64,000 nt of DNA from Flavobacterium denitrificans DSM 15936 (GTDB taxonomy: Bacteria; Bacteroidota; Bacteroidia; Flavobacteriales; Flavobacteriaceae). Numbering within the stretch: the first letter of the stretch is position 1; each line of letters starts with the position of its first letter. Below are positions 34,073 to 44,400 of the stretch, in pieces. Location: NCBI RefSeq assembly GCF_000425445.1, contig NZ_KE384379.1, positions 62,001 through 126,000 of the forward strand, given 5' to 3'. The translations under genes and the position numbers were made by a program. The notes under the pieces are model-generated. The model saw only the letters and a list, made by a program, of their open reading frames with translations, did no database searches and was not told where the DNA came from.

Positions 34073-35317
34073 ATGAGTTTATTCAACGAAGTACTTAATG
34101 CAAAAAAGCAACTTGAAAATGTAGTTGCAGCAACGCCTCTTACCCAAAATTTGAATCTTTCAGACGAATTCAAATCGACTATTTTATTAAAAAGAGAAGA
34201 TTTGCAAATTGTTCGGTCATATAAAATTAGAGGCGCTTACAATAAGATTTCGTCATTAAATGAAAAAGAAAAAGCAAACGGAATTGTTTGTGCCAGCGCA
34301 GGAAATCACGCACAAGGTGTAGCATATTCTTGTAATCTTCTTAAAATAAATGGCAAAATTTACATGCCAAAAACCACTCCAAAACAAAAAGTAAAACAAG
34401 TACAATTGTTTGGAAAATCATTCGTAGAAATTGTTTTAACAGGAGATACTTTTGATGACGCTTACGCTTCAGCAACTGCAGACGCCCTCAAAAATCATAA
34501 AACTTTCATTCACCCTTTTGATGATGAAAAAGTAATTGCAGGCCAAGGAACCGTAGGATTGGAAATATTAGAAAGCTTTAAAGAACCTATAGATTATGTT
34601 TTTGTCCCGATTGGCGGCGGTGGATTGGCTTCGGGTTTATCAGAAGTTTTTAAACATTTAAGTCCGAATACTAAAATCATAGGCGTTGAACCAAAAGGCG
34701 CGCCTTCGATGAAAACTTCCATAGAAGAAAATAAAAATACCGCATTAAAAACAATCGACAAATTTGTTGATGGCGCTGCGGTAAAACAAGTTGGCGATAA
34801 AACTTTTGAAATTTGCCGTTACAATTTAGAAGATATTATTCTGGTTCCAGAAGGCAAAGTCTGCACGACTATTTTGCGTTTGTACAATGAAGAAGCGATG
34901 GTTGTAGAACCTGCAGGCGCTTTGACAATTGCTGCTTTGGATTTTTATGCAGATAAAATAAAAGGAAAAAATGTGGTTTGCATTGTCAGCGGAAGCAATA
35001 ACGACATTGAAAGAACTGCCGAAATAAAAGAGCGTTCCTTACTTTATGAAGGTTTGATGCACTATTTTATGATTCAGTTTCCACAGCGTCCCGGAGCATT
35101 GAAAGAATTTGTAAATAATATACTCGGGCCAGACGACGACATCACCTATTTTCAATTTGCAAAGAAAAACAGCCGTGAGGTAGGTTCTGTAGTAGTTGGT
35201 TTGGAATTAAAAAACAAAAACGATATTATGCCAATCAAACTGAAAATGACTCAAAACGGCTTCGAATTTCAATATTTGAATGATAATCAAGATTTATTTA
35301 CGCAATTGATTGGCTAA
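34073..35317 (+). CDS. ilvA: threonine ammonia-lyase (threonine dehydratase)
   Basis: 414 residues from the ATG at 34073; an earlier in-frame start at 34034 would lie within the inverted repeat. The PLP domain shows the Schiff-base Lys51 in RSYKIRGAYNKI, SAGNHAQGVAYSC, and the phosphate loop GGGGLASGL. The C-terminal ACT-like regulatory part (about 325-414, FMIQFPQRPGALKEFVNNIL) supports feedback control by isoleucine as in biosynthetic IlvA. The enzyme converts threonine to 2-oxobutanoate. No other ilv gene is adjacent. Expression appears to be controlled by the upstream Ile-codon attenuator. Confidence 0.95.
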   Translation: MSLFNEVLNAKKQLENVVAATPLTQNLNLSDEFKSTILLKREDLQIVRSYKIRGAYNKISSLNEKEKANGIVCASAGNHAQGVAYSCNLLKINGKIYMPKTTPKQKVKQVQLFGKSFVEIVLTGDTFDDAYASATADALKNHKTFIHPFDDEKVIAGQGTVGLEILESFKEPIDYVFVPIGGGGLASGLSEVFKHLSPNTKIIGVEPKGAPSMKTSIEENKNTALKTIDKFVDGAAVKQVGDKTFEICRYNLEDIILVPEGKVCTTILRLYNEEAMVVEPAGALTIAALDFYADKIKGKNVVCIVSGSNNDIERTAEIKERSLLYEGLMHYFMIQFPQRPGALKEFVNNILGPDDDITYFQFAKKNSREVGSVVVGLELKNKNDIMPIKLKMTQNGFEFQYLNDNQDLFTQLIG

Positions 35318-35362
35318 AATTTCCGAATGATAAATATCATCAATAAACTATACGCGAAATCG

Positions 35363-35370
35363 TATTTTTG
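35363..35370 (+). promoter_or_regulatory. probable -7 box of the truncated haemoglobin gene
   Basis: TATTTTTG matches TAnnTTTG and ends 26 bases before the start codon. No -33 TTG at the right distance was found, so the call is weaker than for lysS. Confidence 0.45.
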
Positions 35371-35396
35371 CAATTCAATTTAGAAAGAAAAAAACA

Positions 35397-35807
35397 ATGG
35401 AAACTCTTAAAGACATTTCTACCTTAGAAGATATAAAACAAATGGTCAACAGTTTTTACGATAGTGTTCGGAAAGACGACCTTATAGGTCCCATTTTTAA
35501 TGACAAATTGCAAGATCGTTGGGAACCACATTTACAGAAAATGTATGGTTTTTGGCAGACAATTTTATTTGATGTTCGTGCTTATTCTGGAACTCCATTT
35601 CCTCCACATAAGCAACTCCCGGTTGACAAAACTCATTTTGACCGTTGGATTGAACTTTTCAACACTTCAATTGATGCCCAATTTGCTGGTCCGCTAACAG
35701 AAGAAGCAAAAATGCGTGCAACGAATATGGCTTTTATGTTCAATCACAAAATTGAATATTTCAGAAATGCTGAAAATGAGTTGAGAAATTCAATTAAGAA
35801 ATCCTAA
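35397..35807 (+). CDS. group III truncated haemoglobin
   Basis: 136 residues. MVNSFYDSVRKDDLIGPIFN (helix B), WEPHLQKMYGFWQTILF (helices C-E with the usual Trp), and the proximal-His helix FDRWIELFNTSIDAQFAGP match the group III (trHbP) family. The shortened globin fold binds haem, and members have been linked to oxygen, nitric oxide or sulfide chemistry. In Bacteroidota it is often in small, unlinked genes, as here. It is preceded by its own promoter-like box and followed after about 90 bases by a secreted protein gene on the same strand. Confidence 0.9.
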   Translation: METLKDISTLEDIKQMVNSFYDSVRKDDLIGPIFNDKLQDRWEPHLQKMYGFWQTILFDVRAYSGTPFPPHKQLPVDKTHFDRWIELFNTSIDAQFAGPLTEEAKMRATNMAFMFNHKIEYFRNAENELRNSIKKS

Positions 35808-35895
35808 AAGTAAATTTCAGAAATTGGCAACATTATTATTATTTAAATAAATTTGGTTGAGTAAAATCCCCTTAACTGAATCTAAATTTTTTTTG

Positions 35896-36339
35896 ATGAA
35901 AAAAATAATACTGCTTTTTATAATTTGTTTCGCACTTTTCAATACAATCCAAGCTCAAACAGCGCCTATCTCGAATTTATACAAAGGAACTGTCGACGGA
36001 AAAACGCCAATAACTGTTTACATCAAAACAGAAGAAAATCCGTGTACCGCCGACTTAATGTTCACTTCGATGTACCGCTACAACAAATCCAAAAACTGGA
36101 TTCAGCTGAACATTACTCAAAATAGAAAAGCTGAAAATGAATTCATCATGGTAGAACATGATTTTAGCGGTGTACTTATTTTGAAGAAAACCGGAAATAC
36201 ATTTTCAGGATTATGGATCAGCCCTGATACTAAAAAGCAATTAAAAGTAGATTTGAAAGAAGCTCCAATGACTAAAAAAGAGCTTGAAAACTTTGAAAAG
36301 ACAATGGAAAAAGTCAATTATGAGAACAATGACTGTTAA
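35896..36339 (+). CDS. secreted protein of unknown function
   Basis: 147 residues from the ATG at 35896; the upstream extension lacks a signal-like start. Signal peptide: MKKIILLFIICFALFNTIQAQ. The mature part TVDGKTPITVYIKTEENPCT is followed by FSGVLILKKTGNTFSGLWISP, a beta-rich pattern in which K-x-G-x-x-F-x-G-x-W recurs in many Bacteroidota exported proteins. Two Cys, one near residue 55 and one at the last position, could pair. No family is recognised with certainty. It lies between the truncated haemoglobin and aromatic hydroxylase genes on the same strand. Confidence 0.65.
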   Translation: MKKIILLFIICFALFNTIQAQTAPISNLYKGTVDGKTPITVYIKTEENPCTADLMFTSMYRYNKSKNWIQLNITQNRKAENEFIMVEHDFSGVLILKKTGNTFSGLWISPDTKKQLKVDLKEAPMTKKELENFEKTMEKVNYENNDC

Positions 36340-36476
36340 AATCCCTTTTCTTTCTACACTATAAAAATCTATAAAAATGCAATAAAATACACTTTCGAGT
36401 AAAAATTTTGTGATGAAGTGCAAAAATTAGCGGTCTAAATTCGTAATTTTACATTCTAATCTACAACGTTTTCGAA

Positions 36477-38240
36477 ATGAATGCATCTATAGAAACAAAT
36501 CCGTTATTGGAGCGATTGCCTAAACATTTAAAGCAATTTATTAAGCCTCAGGATTATAGTGATTATACACCAATTAATCAAGCGGTTTGGCGCTATGTAA
36601 TGCGTAAAAATGTAGATTATCTTTCTAAAGTTGCTCATCACTCCTATTTAGATGGATTGAAAAAAACCGGAATCGAAATAGATTCTATTCCGAGTATGTA
36701 CGGAATGAACCGTATTCTTACCGAAATTGGCTGGGCTGCAGTTGCCGTTGACGGATTTATTCCGCCAAATGCTTTTATGGAATTTCAAGCCTACAACGTT
36801 TTGGTAATTGCTTCAGATATCAGACAATTAGAACATATTGAATATACACCAGCACCCGATATTATTCACGAAGGTGCCGGCCACGCTCCTATTATTGCCA
36901 ATCCCGAATATGCAGAATATTTAAGACGTTTTGGCGAAATTGGATGCAAAGCAATTTCTTCTCATAAAGATTATCAAATGTATGAAGCGATTCGTTTGCT
37001 TTCGATTTTGAAAGAAGCGGAAGATACTCCACAGGAAAAAATTGACGAAGCTGAAAAAGCAGTTGCCGATTTACAAAACAATATGGGCGAATTGTCTGAA
37101 ATGGCTCAAATTCGGAATTTACATTGGTGGACAGTTGAATACGGATTAATTGGAACTGTTGAAAATCCAAAAATTTACGGTGCCGGATTACTTTCTTCTA
37201 TTGGTGAAAGTGCACATTGTATGACAGATAATGTGAAGAAAATCCCTTATGATATTTCGGCTGCGAATCAGAATTTTGACATTACACAGTTGCAACCTCA
37301 ACTTTATGTTACTCCAACTTTCTCTTATTTGAGTTTAATTCTAGAAGAATTTGCCAATAAAATGGCTTTACGTACTGGAGGGCTTTCTGGAATTCAAAAA
37401 TTGATTCAGTCAAATGCTTTAGGAACTATTGAACTAAGTACTGGTTTACAAATTTCTGGCGTTTTTACGAATGTAATTGAAGAAGAAGGAAAACCGGTTT
37501 ACATTCAAACTACTGGAAAAACGGCTTTAGCATATCGCGAAAAAGAATTGGTTGGCCACGGAACTTTAACGCATCCTCACGGATTTGGAAGTCCGATTGG
37601 GAAACTAAAAGGTTTCAATTTAGCAATTGAAGATATGAGTCCGAAGGATTTACAGGCTTACAGTATTGTTGAAAATGAAACCGTAAAACTAGAATTTGAA
37701 GGCAATATTATTGTTGAAGGAGAAATTATTACAGGTTCCAGAAACCTTCACGGAGAAATTATCTTGATTAGTTTTAGAAATTGTACTGTAACTCATGGCG
37801 AAACGATTTTGTTTCAGCCTGATTGGGGAAATTATGATATGGCGATTGGTAAAAAAGTGGTTTCTGCTTTTTCAGGTCCAGCCGATGTGAATAGTTTTGA
37901 CTTGATTAATATTGTTCCGACAACGAAAACTATTAAAGCAAAACATACTGATGAACGTGATGAATTGGAAGTTTTATACGCAACCGTTCGAAACATCAGA
38001 AATAATAAAGATTCAAAAACCGAATTAAAATCTGTTTTTGAGAAAGCTAAAAACAATCATGCTAACGACTGGCTGTTAACTGTTGAAATTGCAGAACTTT
38101 TAAAGAATTCTGATGATAAACAACTTCTTCAGGAAGTTTTAGTTCATCTTGATCAATTGAAAGAAAAACGTCCTGAAGTGGCGCATTTGATTTCTGGCGG
38201 ATTGGATTTGATTTTTGATTCTTTGCCACAAAGTCACTAA
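36477..38240 (+). CDS. phhA: biopterin-dependent aromatic amino acid hydroxylase, long form
   Basis: 587 residues, about twice the roughly 270-residue bacterial phenylalanine hydroxylase. Iron ligands His131 and His136 lie in PDIIHEGAGHAPIIANPEYA, and the third ligand Glu221 lies in HWWTVEYGLIG. The catalytic domain ends near residue 300, with a 20-odd-residue acidic insert (DTPQEKIDEAEKAVADLQ) absent from the classical enzyme. Residues about 310-587 form an additional C-terminal region not recognised as the eukaryotic tetramerisation domain. It probably hydroxylates phenylalanine to tyrosine using tetrahydrobiopterin. No pterin recycling gene (phhB) is adjacent. The symbol is by homology. 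Confidence 0.88.
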   Translation: MNASIETNPLLERLPKHLKQFIKPQDYSDYTPINQAVWRYVMRKNVDYLSKVAHHSYLDGLKKTGIEIDSIPSMYGMNRILTEIGWAAVAVDGFIPPNAFMEFQAYNVLVIASDIRQLEHIEYTPAPDIIHEGAGHAPIIANPEYAEYLRRFGEIGCKAISSHKDYQMYEAIRLLSILKEAEDTPQEKIDEAEKAVADLQNNMGELSEMAQIRNLHWWTVEYGLIGTVENPKIYGAGLLSSIGESAHCMTDNVKKIPYDISAANQNFDITQLQPQLYVTPTFSYLSLILEEFANKMALRTGGLSGIQKLIQSNALGTIELSTGLQISGVFTNVIEEEGKPVYIQTTGKTALAYREKELVGHGTLTHPHGFGSPIGKLKGFNLAIEDMSPKDLQAYSIVENETVKLEFEGNIIVEGEIITGSRNLHGEIILISFRNCTVTHGETILFQPDWGNYDMAIGKKVVSAFSGPADVNSFDLINIVPTTKTIKAKHTDERDELEVLYATVRNIRNNKDSKTELKSVFEKAKNNHANDWLLTVEIAELLKNSDDKQLLQEVLVHLDQLKEKRPEVAHLISGGLDLIFDSLPQSH

Positions 38241-38270
38241 GACGCTAAGATTTTTCACGCAGATTTTTTT

Positions 38271-38345
38271 AATCTCGCAAAGACGCAGAGTCGCAAAGTT
38301 TTTACTTAATAAGTTTGCTTTGCGACTCTGCGTCTTTGCGAGATT
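38271..38345. repeat. 28-bp perfect inverted repeat (CGCAAAGACGCAGAG family)
   Basis: The left arm 38271-38298 and right arm 38318-38345 are exact reverse complements (28 of 28), loop 19 bases. The right arm recurs exactly at 51154-51181 and 51261-51288. It lies between phhA (plus) and the convergent DUF4230 gene and could end transcription from either side. Confidence 0.88.
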
Positions 38346-38352
38346 CTTTTTT

Positions 38353-38988
38353 TTACAACTTCGAATTCAAATCCTGAGTCAATTCTGTTTCGGACTCAAT
38401 AGTTTTTCCGTTGTATTGCAACTTCCAGCCCATTGAATTGGTCATAATCAAGATTTTAGACAATTCACTTATTAATCGGTTTTCGGCGTTTGTTTTTAAT
38501 GAAGATGTTTCGATTTTTTTTGCCAGATTCGCTTTTACCGATTTATTGATTTTATTGTAATCCTCTCCAGTGAACTGATTCATTTGACTTTGTTCAATGT
38601 CATAAAACTTAATATCAGGATTGATCGTAATTTCTTCCTTTGGAATATTTAAAATCGTAATTGTTTTGTTTTTTTCATCGATATCGTATTTCATTTTATG
38701 CAAATCGTAGGCAACGGTCACATTTGCATTTACGACAACAAGCGCTTTCTTCTCGAAAGAAATCATGTCCATTAAGTATTTCTGCTGATTTTTATATGTA
38801 ATGACTTCAGAAAAATGTCCTTCGGTGACAACCAATTTACCGACATTAAGAATCTGTTGCTGAATTAAATTGGTATTATACTCAATATCATTATCATCAT
38901 CTTTTTTGAATTGGCAGAATTTGAAAGCCAGAATTATTAAAAAAACGACTGAAGCTAAAACTAAAATTCTTTTGAGTGTATTTTGCAT
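38353..38988 (-). CDS. DUF4230 protein with N-terminal membrane anchor
   Basis: 211 residues. One hydrophobic segment (LKRILVLASVVFLIILAFKF) is followed by a soluble region with YLMDMISFEKKALVVVNANVTVAYDL. This strand-rich block and the later SELSKILIMTNSMGWKLQYNG are typical of DUF4230. Homologues in Firmicutes and Bacteroidota are membrane-anchored and of unknown function. It lies downstream of tamL on the minus strand, separated by a 162-base gap with a large inverted repeat, so co-transcription is uncertain. Confidence 0.82.
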   Translation of the reverse strand: MQNTLKRILVLASVVFLIILAFKFCQFKKDDDNDIEYNTNLIQQQILNVGKLVVTEGHFSEVITYKNQQKYLMDMISFEKKALVVVNANVTVAYDLHKMKYDIDEKNKTITILNIPKEEITINPDIKFYDIEQSQMNQFTGEDYNKINKSVKANLAKKIETSSLKTNAENRLISELSKILIMTNSMGWKLQYNGKTIESETELTQDLNSKL

Positions 38989-39045
38989 TACCTATATTTT
39001 ATTAGACCAATTTACTTCTTTTTTTGAAAAAGTATAGAGATTTTC

Positions 39046-39137
39046 TACCACAAATTACGCAAATTTCCGCAAATTGCTTTTTTAGAAGACAAGGTAACCT
39101 CAAATATAATTTGTGGAAATTTGCGTAATTTGTGGTA
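39046..39137. repeat. 30-bp inverted repeat (CCACAAATTACGCAAAT family)
   Basis: The arms 39046-39075 and 39108-39137 are complementary at 29 of 30 positions with a 32-base centre. It overlaps no real gene and lies between the stop codon of tamL and the DUF4230 gene start. The wording resembles the CACGAATTACACGAAT repeat upstream of ilvA. Confidence 0.82.
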
Positions 39138-39150
39138 AATAAAAAACCAT

Positions 39151-41445
39151 CTAAAATGGATATCCAATAGCAATATTCAAAATCAGGTTTTCTTTTCGCC
39201 AAGGTCCGCTTCCAAAATCGATATCTTTAATAACCCATCTTTCGCCGTCAGGCAAATATGGTTTTCGGAGCGGAAAAGCCAAATCAGTTCTTAGAATAAA
39301 AAATGACACATCAAATCGTAACCCCACACCCGCACCTACAGCGATTTCTTTCATAAAATCTTTAGAAATTTCTGCTCCTGGTTTATTTGGGTCAGCATTC
39401 ATAAGCCAAATATTTCCTGCATCAATAAAGGCTGCGCCTTTTACAATACTGAAAAGTTTCGCTCGATATTCAGTACTGAATTCTAGTTTTAAATCTCCCG
39501 ATTGATCTGGAAGATAATCATTTGTAGTTGGCGCATTATAATAACTTCCTGGCCCAAGAGATCTTGCTCTGAAAGCTCGAATACTGTTCGTTCCTCCCAC
39601 TACAAATTGTTTGGAAGTTGGCAAAACACTCGAATTTCCATAGGGAATTCCGGCTCCAACAATAATTCGGCTGGCTAATTCACTTTCTTTTCCTAATTTC
39701 AAATAATGTCTGAAATCACCTCTTATTTTTGCATATTGACTAAAAGGCACATCAAAGATTTTAATTGTATCGTTCTTTTTGACATTTGCTCCGGTAATTA
39801 ATCCCGTGACGTTTCCTGCCAAATCTAATTCTCCACTAAAATAAAACGTATTCTTTTTACGTTTTTGCATCGTATTGGTATATGTGTAAGTGTATGTTGG
39901 CCCAAAAATCAATTGTTTTTCAATTACTTTTCCTAAAGACGGATCATCTTTAATATCGTCGAGATATTCTTGTGTCACATGATTTGGGCTTACATATGTA
40001 ATGTCAAACACATTCAATTGATGTTCTTTTCTAGCATTTTCCTTCCATAAATAACCAAAACTAGTTTTAAACGAGTTCAAGGCATACAATTGCGTTCTGT
40101 TTTGAAATTCGTAACGAAGTGTTGCTTTTGTCCTTGGAACATATTCACTTGATCCCTCAATATGAAATGGCGTTATAAATCTTGGCCAGGTCAAACTCGT
40201 TTCTGTTCCTAATTTATAGATATTTTTGCCTTTATTGACCCCTGCAAGCTGAAAATCGGCACCGCCAAAAACAGAAACAGTCAGTAATTCTGCCCCTTTA
40301 AATAAGTTTCGATTGTTCCAGTTTACGTTAAGCTCTGTACCTGTATAACTCGCCGAATTTGTTTTTCCCAAAACCTCAACGCGTATAAATTTCTTTGGTA
40401 AAAGCGTTAAATAATAATAAGAATCTAATGCATTTTTTATACTGTCAGAAGTTCTAAATTCATTTTTCACGAAACTGAAAGTACCCAGATTTACAAATCG
40501 GTTTAAAGTCAAATTATGATCTTTTCTATTGTATAAATCTCCTTTTTTGAAATAGATTGTTCGATCAAAAACTCTTGGTTTAAAAGTATCGGCCGTATCA
40601 ATTATGGTAAAATCTTTGTACTGAACAACGTCTTCAGGCTTGTATTTGACGCTGTCTTTTGAAATGGAGAAATTTGGATAAACAATAATTTTATCAATTT
40701 TATAAGCCGTCAACGCTTTTGGCGGAGCGTCGTCTTTTATTACCAATTTGATTTTTACTTCGTGATCGCCTTTACTGCTGTCTACTTTAGCCAAAATATA
40801 ATCGGGATTAAAATAATAATAGCCTTTTTCTTTTAGTCGCGCATCAATTCGTTCTCTTTCGGCTTTTATAACATCCAAATCATACGGATTTCCAACTTTC
40901 AATAAACTTCTTCGGCTTGATCTTCCAATTATTCTTGACATTGCCAATGAATCATCAGGAAAAGTCACACTTTTTATGATGTATTGTTTTCTTGGCGTAA
41001 CGACATATTCTGCCGTAACTCTTTTATTTCGAACAGTCGAATCGGCACTTACACGGGTTTTAAAATACCCTTTGTTTTCGGTAAAATTCCTTAAAACTGA
41101 TGCATTATAGTCTAAATCTACTTTACTAAAAAGTACAGGTTCTTCACCTACTTTTGTTCGAAGCCAATACCTAAATCCCTTGTCTTTTTTGGGTTGTCCG
41201 GCAATATTATAAATCCATAATTTCGGGCGAAGACCTAAAAATTGTTTATTCGGTTTTGGGCGAAGCAAATCTTCAAGCTGATTTTCTAATGCTTTTCGGT
41301 CTTTCTTTTTAATGATCGAATCTTTCACTTTTACTGAAGCGCCAGTATAAAGCAAATCGCCTTCGGGCAAATATTTAGTATTACTGCATCCAAAAACAAA
41401 AAATAAGGACAGCGTAATAAAATATTTTATATATCTGTTTTTCAT
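39151..41445 (-). CDS. tamL: TamL: BamA-family outer-membrane lipoprotein
   Basis: 764 residues. The signal peptide ends in a lipobox (LFFVFGC) and is followed by SNTKYLPEGDLLYTGASVKV, the recognisable N-terminus of TamL, a lipidated relative of BamA/TamA confined to Bacteroidota and related groups. POTRA-like domains cover about 30-350. A 16-strand barrel follows, with the VGGTNSIRAFRARSLGPGSY insertion loop (V-G-G-x-x-S-x-R-A-F) and a terminal strand ending IAIGYPF. It is expected to work with TamB in outer-membrane protein insertion or lipid transfer. The start is 4 bases after the tamB stop, so translation is probably coupled. Confidence 0.93.
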   Translation of the reverse strand: MKNRYIKYFITLSLFFVFGCSNTKYLPEGDLLYTGASVKVKDSIIKKKDRKALENQLEDLLRPKPNKQFLGLRPKLWIYNIAGQPKKDKGFRYWLRTKVGEEPVLFSKVDLDYNASVLRNFTENKGYFKTRVSADSTVRNKRVTAEYVVTPRKQYIIKSVTFPDDSLAMSRIIGRSSRRSLLKVGNPYDLDVIKAERERIDARLKEKGYYYFNPDYILAKVDSSKGDHEVKIKLVIKDDAPPKALTAYKIDKIIVYPNFSISKDSVKYKPEDVVQYKDFTIIDTADTFKPRVFDRTIYFKKGDLYNRKDHNLTLNRFVNLGTFSFVKNEFRTSDSIKNALDSYYYLTLLPKKFIRVEVLGKTNSASYTGTELNVNWNNRNLFKGAELLTVSVFGGADFQLAGVNKGKNIYKLGTETSLTWPRFITPFHIEGSSEYVPRTKATLRYEFQNRTQLYALNSFKTSFGYLWKENARKEHQLNVFDITYVSPNHVTQEYLDDIKDDPSLGKVIEKQLIFGPTYTYTYTNTMQKRKKNTFYFSGELDLAGNVTGLITGANVKKNDTIKIFDVPFSQYAKIRGDFRHYLKLGKESELASRIIVGAGIPYGNSSVLPTSKQFVVGGTNSIRAFRARSLGPGSYYNAPTTNDYLPDQSGDLKLEFSTEYRAKLFSIVKGAAFIDAGNIWLMNADPNKPGAEISKDFMKEIAVGAGVGLRFDVSFFILRTDLAFPLRKPYLPDGERWVIKDIDFGSGPWRKENLILNIAIGYPF

Positions 41446-41449
41446 ATTC

Positions 41450-44400
41450 TTATGTTTTTATATCAGTGCCTTTAATTTGATCTTCTTCTTTATTCTCTTT
41501 TTCCTTCTCTTCTTTTTCCTTTTGTTTTTGTCGTTCTTTACGTAGTTTTTCTTCTCTAATCATTTCCTTTTCTGCTTCAGTGCGATGAAAAAGTTCACGG
41601 AATTTATTGTAGCTCATTGTAATAATAAAAGCAATTCCGGTTTCGATGACCTGACCTTCAACTGCCACCTGATACTCGTTTTTACGATACGCACGAAGCA
41701 TATAACGGCCGTCTTTTGTCAACTGATAATCCAAGGCGACGTCACCCGCAATATTGGTACTTTGTTCATTGGCACGTTCTTGTCCTTCAACTGCAAAACT
41801 GCTTCCAACAGTAACTTTCAAACGGTCGTCTAAAAGTTTTTTAGAAACGCCAACATTCAAATCGGTTCTGTTTTCCATTGTTCCAGTCGTGTAATCTTCG
41901 GTAGATTCTAAATCAAATTCCAATTGAACCCCGCTGATCAATTCTCCTGCAAAATCATTTAATTGTTGTGACAAAATCTTGCTCACACTTTGTCTGGCCA
42001 AAGATTCGGCGCTTGTACCTCCGCTCTCACTCGCAAACGGATTTTCGCCAATAAATCGGTTCAATAATAAAAGCGCAAAAACCTGTTTGTTCATCTCTGC
42101 TGGTTCTTGTCTTAATTGTTCTAATTTTGTACGAGATAAGTCTATAATATTAGAAGAAACTCCATAATTGCCTTCCGGAAGAACAATGTCAAAAGTGATT
42201 TCCGGTTTCAATAATTCGCCATTCATTTTTAGATGCGTCTCAAAAGGTATTTTTTGTTTGTAAGTATTTTTCTCTGCCTGAGTTTTATCTCCTAATTGAT
42301 TTCCAAGCAAATCAATAGGCGCGGTTTCTACTTTATAAATCGCCGTAATATTCAAAGTCGCCATTGTAGGTTCGCCATTCCAAGTAATCGAGCTTCCTTT
42401 CTGAATATTGAATTTTCTTCGGATCATGTTGAAATTCATTTCATATGCTCCATCCGTAAATTCATATTTACCCGTTAAAGTTGTTTTTCCCGAAGGATCA
42501 ATTCCTCCCGTTAATTGCGCTTCGCCTTTCAAGTTTAGATAATCGCCATTTCCTTTATCGATAATCAAAGTAAGTTCTGCTTCTTTATCAATTGAAATAT
42601 CAACACTGACATCCATTCCAATTAATTCTGACTGATTTAGCTTTTTCTGCATTTCGGCAGTTTGTCTCAAATATTGATTGTCCTCGTCAACAAATTCTAC
42701 AATTCCTTCTCTATCAGCAATCGAAGGATCTGATTGTGGCAAAACAACCGTAAATTTGGTTTCTTTATTGACTTTAATATTTCCGCCAACAACAGGATTT
42801 TCAAGCGTTCCTTTTACATTTAGTTTTGTATCCAAAAACAAATCTCCGTAAAACAAATCATTATCTGTTGCCTTAGAATGAATTGCTCTAAAATCATCGG
42901 CTGTAATGGTTAATCCAAAATTATATTTTCTGAAATCAGGTGACTCAATAGTACCATCAAGCGACAATTCGTTATCATTTTCGTCCTGAAGTGTAAATTT
43001 GTCAAAAGTGATTACGCCGTCATTAAAAGTGATTTTTTCCTGATCTGTTTTAAAATACGAATTCAGTTGTGTCACTCTGAAACCTGTGTCATTAAAATTA
43101 AGTTCTCCGTTAATTTTTGGCGCATCAGTCGTACCCTGAATTTTAAAATTACCTGATAAATAACCTGTTCCTTCAGAAATATTATCCATACTGAAACCCT
43201 GAATACTTTTGATATTCAATTTATTTATCGCCACATCAAAATCAAAAGTTCCGGCCTCAATTGCATAATCTCCAGTCAGATTGACATCGTTTCCTTCGTC
43301 ACTTAATTGCACATTTGCAGTAAGAATGTTAGCCGTTTTATTATCGACTTTTACTTCTAAATCGCCAACTTTATCACCTTTAAAAGTAAAATCATCAATT
43401 TTTAAATCGGACGTAAAAGTAGGTTTTGTCATTACGTTTTCGACAACCGCATTTCCGTTAATCAAACCTTGCATGAGCAATTTGTCTTTTTTGACAATGT
43501 TCATGATAGTTTCGATTTTGAAGTTCACAAAATCAACTTGAATTGGCGCATTGTTTTGCGTTCCTTGCGATTGAATTTTCAGTTCATTTCCGTCATTTTC
43601 AAGGAAAAACTTGTTAATATAAAGCTGATTTTTTCCAAATTCAATTGCGTTTTCGGGATCGATTTTCCATTTGTCATAATTTAAAACGAAATTTTCAGCA
43701 TCGATTTTGAAGATGTTTTTAGAATCTTCTGCTTTAAATTGACCACCAACAAAATACTGTTGTTTGTCTTTGGCATCTTTTATTTCGAGCGCATAATCCA
43801 AAATATTATTCGCTACTTTTCCAGACAAACTAGTAAACGGAATTTTTAAAGAACCGCTTTCAATTGTCGCAACCGAAATAGTGTATTCTAATGCATTTTC
43901 TTTAGTTTCAATATTTATTTTTCCGTCAGAAATGGTATTATCTGTATAAACAATTCTCGGAATAGTTCCTTTTATTTCTAAAGAATCAGCAACATTATTA
44001 TATTTTCCGGTGATTTTAATGGGCTCTAAACCTGTAAGTTTCGGAATTAATTTGAACAAAATCGGATCGTTATCAACCGTCAAAGTAAAAGCCAATCTTT
44101 GTTCGTCTGATTCACCATTTACTTTCGGATTTTTCAAATCAATATATTTTGACAATGATTTTTTTATTGCCGATGTTAAAGTCGTCAATTTGTATTTTCC
44201 GTCAACTTCGGCTTTTAAAAACTGTGACGAAATTTTGATATTATTTCGAGTATTATCTGAAAACGCAATCACTCGAACCGAATCTAAAACAATTGGTTCC
44301 TTGTCCTGCAAAATTTGAATGTTTGAAAGAAACACTTTTCCGTTCAGAAAATCGGGATTGCTGTTGGCGATATCAGCATCGACATTTCCTCGAAGTTTCA

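Noticed and set aside
38215..38436. 73-residue open frame on the plus strand
   Set aside because: Its codons come from the 28-bp inverted repeat and the complement of the DUF4230 gene end; no protein-like pattern.
39002..39202. 66-residue open frame on the minus strand
   Set aside because: Spans the 30-bp inverted repeat and the antiparallel end of tamL in another frame; not a gene.
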